Shown piece by piece: positions 1 through 8,000 of a stretch of 64,000 nt of DNA. How positions within the stretch are numbered: the first letter of the stretch is position 1; each line of letters opens with the position of its first letter. Location: assembly GCF_963678635.1 (NCBI RefSeq), contig NW_026971179.1:1-64000 (forward strand), in the 5' to 3' direction. A program made the position numbers and the translations under genes. A model generated the notes under the pieces. The model searched no databases, was not told the DNA's origin, and saw nothing but the letters and a program-made list of their open reading frames with translations. The stretch comes from Symsagittifera roscoffensis. Taxonomy: Eukaryota; Xenacoelomorpha; Acoela; Convolutidae.

Positions 1-1509
1 CGTGCATACCGTCAGCAGGATGGGGTCCATCTGGATCCTCAGTTCCTCAAGAAGGCAGCTCATCTTGTCGCACAGCCTCGCTACTTTCCTCGCTTCTCCC
101 CTTGACACGTCGTTGGTCCCAACCATCAGGGTCACTGTGTAAACTTTGGTCATCCCTAGCAAGTCCAGGGTTGCCAACATCTGTGGCGTGGCAGCTCCAG
201 CGAAACTCAAGACTCCTGTCTGCCAATGGGACCGTATCTGGGTCAACACCCGCACCAGGCTATCCCCTATAATTAGGTGAACTGCACCCTCTGGCACACG
301 AGGTGGCGCTAGATACTCCACCCAGGCTGCGTCATGGAAGCAGTCCCTCCTGGCTCCCTGTTCCGCACTCCAGTCCAGCCGATTGTGCCTGTGGTAGTTC
401 CCTTCTGTATTCTTCTTATAGCTTGCGATCACGACATTCCTGACCGGCTGTTCCCTCCAAGTTGGGGGAAGCTCTGGCCTTGTCGATCTTTCACGACTCT
501 GCTGTTGCAATTTCTCGCCTAGCTCCTTCAGGCGCGATGAGGCGCCACTCACCTGACTGCCACTCGAGGTCGAGGTTGGGGTATATCCTGGTAACACCAC
601 ATCCATCAGAGGACGTACAGGTTGTGTCTCTAGGTTGCGCAAGGAAGGCGTCACGTCATTCGGTATCCAGACCTCTAACCCTTCGCTCATGTGTTCTCTG
701 GCCTCGCGGTCAAGGTTGAACCGTCCTCTAGCCCTGGGAGCTTCATCCACCTCCATGCGCGACTCTGGCCTCGAGCTGGTCACCACTCGTTCGTTTGACC
801 TGGCTCCCTTCTGTGCGTCAAGCTCGCGTTGTCGCTGTTCTATCCTTTCCAACTCCGACTTCAGTTGATCACGATTTGCGACGTTCTCCCGCACCCTCAG
901 CTCCTGCTGATGTTCAGCCCTTAGCATCTCAAGTAATTTCGACGTCTGATCTCGCTCGTCGACTGCCTGGTCTCTCTCCAGCTGAAGCTTCTCCCTGTCC
1001 AGCTTCGCCTGATCCCGATCGAGGTTCGCTTTATTCCTCTCCTTCAGCGCCTTCTCGAGCTCTTTCTTTAGAACCCCCAGATCCGGATATGCCTCTGTCG
1101 TCTGTTGCGCTCGCGACATCGACGGCACCTTACTCGAGCTCTGGCCTGTGGATCTTGCTGTTGGTCTCGTCGGTAGCGGAAACTCTCCTGCGCCGTGTTC
1201 GGTGTTGTTACTCAGGCCAGGATTTCTTGCCAAGTCAAAGCCCCTTACTCCTCCATCCGCATTCCAAGATAACCATCTGGTCTGTTCTCGATTTGATATG
1301 CCCTCGGTGGTGTAGCCGACCATCAAGACAGCCTCCGTCGCAGACTCCCTGCACTCACCCTGGTCCTCCAACTGGAGGATCGCATTCAGCATCACCGCCA
1401 TTCTCTCGTCTATCTGGGTGTAGTCCAGGTCCCTCAAGCGTCTGTACAGCTCGTCAAGAGTGGGCTTCTTCAGAGCCGCGGGCACGGAGTTCCAGAATCG
1501 GTCTGCCAT
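1..1509 (-). CDS. Retroelement 3' ORF with coiled coil and SGNH/GDSL hydrolase domain (partial, runs off window)
   Basis: On the minus strand an ATG at 1509-1507 (context AAAAATGG) opens a frame of 503 codons with no stop before the window edge, so the C-terminus is missing. Residues about 148-234 are a highly charged K/E/R/Q/D-rich coiled coil. From about residue 410 the protein looks like an SGNH/GDSL hydrolase: a beta-strand leading into G415-D416-S417 (block I, nucleophile Ser), a Gly-Ala-rich turn at the block II position, and G464-T465-N466-D467 (block III GxND). Block V (DxxH) would lie outside the window. The ORF is on the same strand as gag-pol and 523 bp downstream of its stop, in the env-like third position. 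Esterase domains of this fold are known in ORF1 of CR1/L2-type non-LTR elements. Its role here is unknown; particle or lipid processing is a guess. Confidence 0.75.
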   Translation of the reverse strand, partial: MADRFWNSVPAALKKPTLDELYRRLRDLDYTQIDERMAVMLNAILQLEDQGECRESATEAVLMVGYTTEGISNREQTRWLSWNADGGVRGFDLARNPGLSNNTEHGAGEFPLPTRPTARSTGQSSSKVPSMSRAQQTTEAYPDLGVLKKELEKALKERNKANLDRDQAKLDREKLQLERDQAVDERDQTSKLLEMLRAEHQQELRVRENVANRDQLKSELERIEQRQRELDAQKGARSNERVVTSSRPESRMEVDEAPRARGRFNLDREAREHMSEGLEVWIPNDVTPSLRNLETQPVRPLMDVVLPGYTPTSTSSGSQVSGASSRLKELGEKLQQQSRERSTRPELPPTWREQPVRNVVIASYKKNTEGNYHRHNRLDWSAEQGARRDCFHDAAWVEYLAPPRVPEGAVHLIIGDSLVRVLTQIRSHWQTGVLSFAGAATPQMLATLDLLGMTKVYTVTLMVGTNDVSRGEARKVARLCDKMSCLLEELRIQMDPILLTVCT

Positions 1510-1544
1510 TTTTGCAACTTCGGGATGTATATAGGTAGATGTTA

Positions 1545-1604
1545 ACCAGCTCAAGAATTACCTTACCAACTCAAGAATTACCTTACCAACTCAAGTATTA
1601 CCCA
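1545..1604. repeat. 20-bp tandem repeat, three units
   Basis: Three consecutive 20-bp units begin at 1545, 1565 and 1585, each containing ACTCAAG or GCTCAAG. They sit in the 523-bp non-coding spacer (1510-2032) between the gag-pol stop and the SGNH ORF start. Apart from these units I see no gene in the spacer. Confidence 0.85.
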
Positions 1605-2032
1605 ATTCAAGAATTCTCTAGAAATGTTCTCTTGCAACTACTTGCTGTAGATTCGGATTATCGCGTGTTCAATCAAGATTCTCTCTTTTTGTTTCTCGCT
1701 TGAGTGTAGTTGGATTTTCAACTTTGTTTTTCAAACTCGATCTGAAAACAGAAAGCTTATTAAAACTTAGCATGTCACGTTCCTAACCTAGGGACCCCCC
1801 TTCTACCCATATGGTTAAAATCTTATCATTCTCATATCACTTAAAGCAATTCGATTGGATTTTCCTTTAAGAACATGCAGATTCATTTTATGTTTTAGCA
1901 CCATCAATTCTTTCTTTTAAAATTCAATTGTCATGCCAATCACATCTTAAGATCCTTTTACCTGCGCCGCACCCCAGTACCTAACTCAAGACTCCTCCCT
2001 CACACCCGACCTGATACCTCCATGTACCCGAC

Positions 2033-5000
2033 TCAGGCGATGCTCAAGTAGTACTTCTTGTGAAGATGCACCATTATCTCTGTTTCTGCAAAGACCACAT
2101 GTAGGATAGCGTACAATTCCCTCGAGCTCAGTTTGCCCCTGTTTGGGTCGTACACCGGCATCGAGACCTCCACTATTCCTCTTTCAATCATGAAGTCACG
2201 TAGTCTTGTCAGTGCCAATATCACGTGTTCGGGATCAATTGTGTTTCTGTCGTTGACTCTCGTTACTAGGAAGCAGAGGTATTTGCCCGGGACCTGTGCC
2301 ACTGACGGTGGAAGCGCTGCCATGCCTCCCAGTCCTGGCCTCTGTCTGAACAGAAACTCTACGTTCTGGTACTCTCTTTTGAAGTCAGCCTCCAATCTTG
2401 ATTTGAAACTCATGTCCGCCGTGATGCAGATCGCGCTGGTCCTGTTTGACAGGATGAAGTCGCTATCCGTTATCATGATGTTCTCTGAGTATTCATTGGG
2501 TATTTCGAATTTCGTTTTGAAATTCCTTCCTATGGTAGGCTCTGGTTCTTCTTCCTCCAGTTCCAATCCGCTTGTTTCCCTCACTTCCTTGAGCTTCTTT
2601 ATCATCAAATTTTCGGTGTGGGTAAGTCCTACCCCCACTCCCCGGACAAAAATATTTATCGACGTCCCCGTCGATGTAGTCGGGTCTGAATTGTCCTTAG
2701 GGATGTCCAGTGGCCTGTCTGTTGCTGTCCATCCGAAAAGAGGGTCCTCTGTCTTCATGTAATTTGCTGCTGATACATCGATTTGCTGAATGCTTTGTCC
2801 TTCGCGGCTCTCGTCCTTGACATCACGCATCCACTCTAGAATCCTCAAGTTCGTGTTCTCCCTCCTTTCTATCTCACTCTGTTCGAGATCCGTCTCCAAT
2901 TCTGGCGTCGAGTAATCATCCTGCGGATAATGTCCACCATCGTCAATGACCTGCCATTCCTCTCCGGCTTCCAGTTCGCCTGCGCTTAGTAGTTCATCGC
3001 CCAACTTGTCTGGCTGTATCTTATCGATCAAGAAGTCATCCCCGTACCTATTGTACCTCATGCCTGTGCGTTTACGATTGCCAGTCCTGGTTTCCGGTGG
3101 TGTTGGTCGATCCGGCTCCATCCACTTCGGTACCTCGTTTTGCTCTGGGTCGTTCCAGTCTTCTTCTACAAATGAACCTGCATCCGACTCCACTTCTATC
3201 TTTTCGTTGTCGTCCAAACTCAAGTTCTCATTACCATCATTTTTCTCTCTAGTGCCTTTCTCATTCACTTCGCACGCTGGTTCCACCACCAGGTACTCAA
3301 GACCTTCCATGTCTTTTGGTAGGCACCAGTCCTCCGGGGACGGGACATGAGGCTTCAGATTTTCGTAATGTGCTGCTCGCCCTGTACTCAAGCGATAGAA
3401 CCGTCCTTGTTGATGTACTTCCGTAATCATGAACGGTCCTCTCCATTTCTTGAGTAGTTTCTTTGTTCCCTTGGGCGGTATGACATTTTGGAAGACCCAC
3501 ACGTATTGGCCCACTTCGTATGGCTTTGCTCTTAGTATCTTTTCGTCATATTTCTTGCGTTGCCTCATTTGCGCTTGCGCCGTGTTTCTCCGACATAGCT
3601 CGTTTAGCTCTTGTTGTCTTTTGATCGCTTCCTTCACGTATGCTTGAGGTGACGTCCTCTTCCCCTCGTACTCCGGGTAGAAGAATGTTATAGGCATTGC
3701 CCTTTCCCTGCCTGTCAACATCATGAAAGGACTGATACCCGTCGTTGAGTGCTGAGTACTATTATAGGCTCCTACTACCTGTGGCAGGTATTTGTCCCAG
3801 TCCGTCATGTATCTCGAGCAGTACACCCTGAGCATGTTGACCAGTGTCCTGTTCTGTCTCTCTACCAACCCATTGGTCTGTGGATGATAGGTCGTCGAGT
3901 GCGCTTGAGCAATGTGTGATCTCTTCATCAATTCTTTTGTCAAGTCCCCCACAAAAGCCTTGCCGTTGTCCGACTGGAAAGTCATTGGACAACCATACCG
4001 CGATATCCAATGCGTTATCAGGTGATCACATGTCTCCTCTGCCGAGGCTGTCTGGCACGGAACCGCTTCCGCCAACTTGGTGAAGTGATCTATTATAACT
4101 AGTATTTGGTTATAACCCGACTCCGTCATGCAGATTTTCTGATGGTCTATCTGCACCACTTCATTGAATTCCGAACTCTCGACAGACTTGAGGGGAAACT
4201 TCATCTTCCTTGGGTCTTTTACTTGAAGGCATGCTAGGCAGGCATTCACCCATCTCTCGCAAGCTTTTCTCATTCCCGGCCAATCAAACCTGTGAAGTAT
4301 CCTTTGTTGTACTTTATCTATCCCCTGGTGGCCCATCTGGTCGTGTGATCTGAAAAGCACCTCCGTTTGGTACAATTGTGGTAGTATGATGAGGTTGTGT
4401 TTGTGTAATATTTTTTCCTCATCTCTTCTCTTGCACGCTACCACCCCTTCAGCTGTGTGATAAAGTAAATCTCTCTTTTCTTTGTAGAACTGGCTCAAGA
4501 TCTTGTAGCTGTCTTCCTCAAGTTCCCCCTTCTCCTTGACTCCCGAATGGATCCATTTGGAGAGGTTACTTGTCATTTTGTCATTCCTCTGGGCCCTTAT
4601 TAGGTCAGACAGCCTGTATCTCGCCTTAACGTGCTCCTTTAGCGCCATGATCTGTCCATTCATTTCACCAGGGTTGTGGATGTCATCGCTCAGCTTCACA
4701 CATATCATCCTTTTCACGATTTTCATGTCGTCTTCTGGTACCAGATTCGTTCTGACGTTTGAGTTGCACGATAGTTCCCTTAGTGGTTTTCTTGAAACTG
4801 CTATTTTCTCGAGCTCTTCACCACCTCGTACCTCTTGTATTTCCAGATTGTACGTCCCTGAAGATGGATCCGTCTGTAATTCCCTGTCGTGCTGTCTTAT
4901 CTTCTCTTCCGCCAGTATCATGCATAGACTGTCTTGGTCTTCGCTGCTCTCATCCGAGTCTTCATCCCATTCTTCACGCTCCCCGGACAATTTCCCTTCT

Positions 5001-8000
5001 CCGGTTTCGTCTTCTTCCATGAATCTGGACCACTCCCCGGACTCTTGATCTAGTCCCAGGTGTTCAACTTCTTCTCTGAATGTTACTTTGTTATCCCTGA
5101 CTTTTGTCTGCTCCAGAATTTTGTCGGGGATTTTTTCAACTAGTGATCGCACAACTTCCTTGCTATCAGTGATGCTTCCTTTTGAGACGTCAGTATTGTT
5201 CACTGTTTCTTCTCTCCGAAGTATGGTTAGTTCCGGTGCCTCCTGACCTTTCCCTTGGATCACGGGCTTGTCATCTGATAGTTTCTCAAGCAACCTCATT
5301 AAGTCTTCATCTATTCGGACCGTTCCCTCCTCTACCTGGATGAGATCATAACCTTTTGCCTTGAGTGTTTCCCTCACGATCTTGGACTTGAGCATTATTC
5401 CTACCGGAATCCCTCTGCTTCTCTTCAAGATGGTCTTTTCAAGAGGCTCTTTCGGCAATTCGGGATGATCTTCAATCGGTTTGCCTGATTTGTCCAGCCA
5501 TCTCGTGAGTGGAAGACTGTCGTACGTTTCTTTGTCCATAAAGGAGAAGCCGTCTTTGATCTCAGGTCTGTCCGCCTCTCTTTGTTCTTGCCTCTCGTAG
5601 AACTCCGTCTTCTTACTCAAGCTGTCAGCATTTTGATGTTTATCTCGTGTTCTGTGCTCAATTATCATGTTGTATCCATCCAAGCGAACTATCCACCTCC
5701 CAATATAGCTCTGGTCCATTGAGTACGTTTTCAGCCAGCTTAGTGCTCGGTTGTCGACTCGCAGCTTGAAGGGCTCACTGCCTAAGTATGCTCTGTATTT
5801 TTCGACAAAGGTGACCACCGCGAACATCTCTGCTTTCGGTGCTCCGTACTTCATTTCTGTGTCACTTAGGACCTTGCTCCCGTATGCTATTGGTCTCAAG
5901 ACTGTCTTCCCATTCCATTCTTGTTCTTGATGGAGAATCCCAGAAATAGCGACTACTGATGCATCCGTGTCTAGCACGTACATCCCTTTCTCAGTCGGCA
6001 TACCCAGTACTGGTGCCTCACACAGCTCTTTCTTTATTCTCTGGAATGACTCTTCTGCCGCGTTGTTCCACGTGAACTTCTTGCCCTTATGTCTCATTAA
6101 TTGTTGCATCGGGTATACTTTGTCCGCATATCCCTTGATGAATTCTCTATAATAGTTGGCGAAACCCAGGAAGCTCATCAGCTGGTGTTCCGTCTTCGGT
6201 GATTTCCAGGTTAGGACTGCTTCCACGGCGTCTGGGTCAGGTCTGATACCGTGTTTATCTACCATCCTGCCCAAGTATTTGATCGAGTCCTTGAGTATCT
6301 CGCACTTTGATGGTTTACACTTCAGCCCCGATCTTTTCATGCACGCGAACACCTCGTCAAGCCTCTCGATGTGGTCTTCTAGTGTTGGCGTTGCTATTAC
6401 CACGTCGTCCACGTAGCACATTACCAGGTTGCCGTACTTCTTCGTCACGCCTATCAACGCGTGTGCCATCAGCCGCTGAAACGTGGCTGTTGCATTGCAG
6501 AGTCCAAACGGCATCCGTTTCCATTGAAACAGACCCAACTCACAGGCGAACCCTGTCTTGTCCCTGTCTTGCTTCCTTAATGGTACCTGCCAAAAGGCCG
6601 AGCCTAAATCAAGAGTCGTAAAAAATTTCGCATCACCTAACTTCGAGAGGCTCTCATCAATTCTAGGTATGGGATAGGCATCCTTTACCGTGACGGAGTT
6701 CAGGTATCGAAAGTCACAACAAAACCTTAACTGGTCGCCTTTCTTTTTGGCCATCACTACTCCACACGCCCACGGTGACTTGGATGGTTCTATCATGTCA
6801 TACTCTAGTAACGTTTCGATTTCTTTTCTACACGCGTCCGATTTGTGTGGGGTCATGCGCCTCGCCCCCTCCCTGTGTGGCACCGCGTTTTCCTCAAGTT
6901 CTATTTCATGTTCAACAAAATTACAACACCCGATATCCGCCTTATGCCTTGAAAAAACCTCCTCGTTCCGCTCTAGTACGTCCTTGATAGCTTCGAGCTG
7001 TTCATCTTTCAGTTTGCCCCTTAAATGTTCAATCTCCGGCAGAACCGGTTTATCAGTTTGCATTTCATCTAGTGTGGGTCGCTCTGGAAAGTTCGAACAG
7101 CTCGAAAGCCCATCGTCCGTTTCTGACTTAAGTGATTTGATAAGACTTGAAGAATCCTTTATTCTCTGCAATCGTCTCAAGATACAAATTTTGTCCCTGT
7201 GATTAGGACAATCAACAACTTCATTTTGTTTTGAGTTTTCAATTGTTTCGTATCGAGTTTTAACTGGTAAAGCATATCCCAGCTTCCTCCCTCTCTGTAT
7301 CGTGATCGGTATATCAAGGGTATTCAACAAGACACTGACGCAGAGGCCGCTCTTCGTTATCGAAAATGATCTTCCTAAAACAGCAGCGCTTTGACTATTG
7401 GGATTCGGAACTATACACACTTGCTTGTTGTCACTTAAATCATTATAATTTTTCATCCTCAAGCTTACGATTGCCGCTTCATTAGCTTTTAACCTCACTC
7501 TCCTACTCAAGAATACCGGTGCTTTGTTTTCATTCGCCATTATTAAATTTACCGGTTTGATTGCGTACCTCCTATCCGGGTTCCGTATCCTGAACATTGC
7601 ATTATTTAGATCAATCGTTACGTCGAAATTCCTGATGAAGTCTCTGCCCAAAATGAATTGGTCAGATTCATCTAGGTTTTCTACCACGATGAAGCTCATC
7701 CACAGGTTACGTTCCCCCAAATTGAGGGCTATTATCGGCGTCCTGCCCAGCACCCGTAGGGCCCCTTTGTTTGCAGCTGACAGCCGTATTCTCGAGTCTA
7801 TCAAGTCACCTTTGTCAAAGCCCATCTTTTCCCATGTTTCGATTGGTATGACGCTCAAGACTGCTCCCGTGTCAAGTAATCCACGCAACTGAGTCTTTTT
7901 GCCATTTATGTCTAGCACGTGCCCTGTCACGTCTGCTTCCGTCCCGATGTGCATTGCATCTTCTTCAAGCATGGCACAGTGTCCGATCGATCTTACTTTC

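Noticed and set aside
795-1538. Plus-strand 247-codon ORF at the left end
   Set aside because: It is antisense to the uninterrupted minus-strand SGNH ORF and has no protein-like motif; codon structure belongs to the minus strand.
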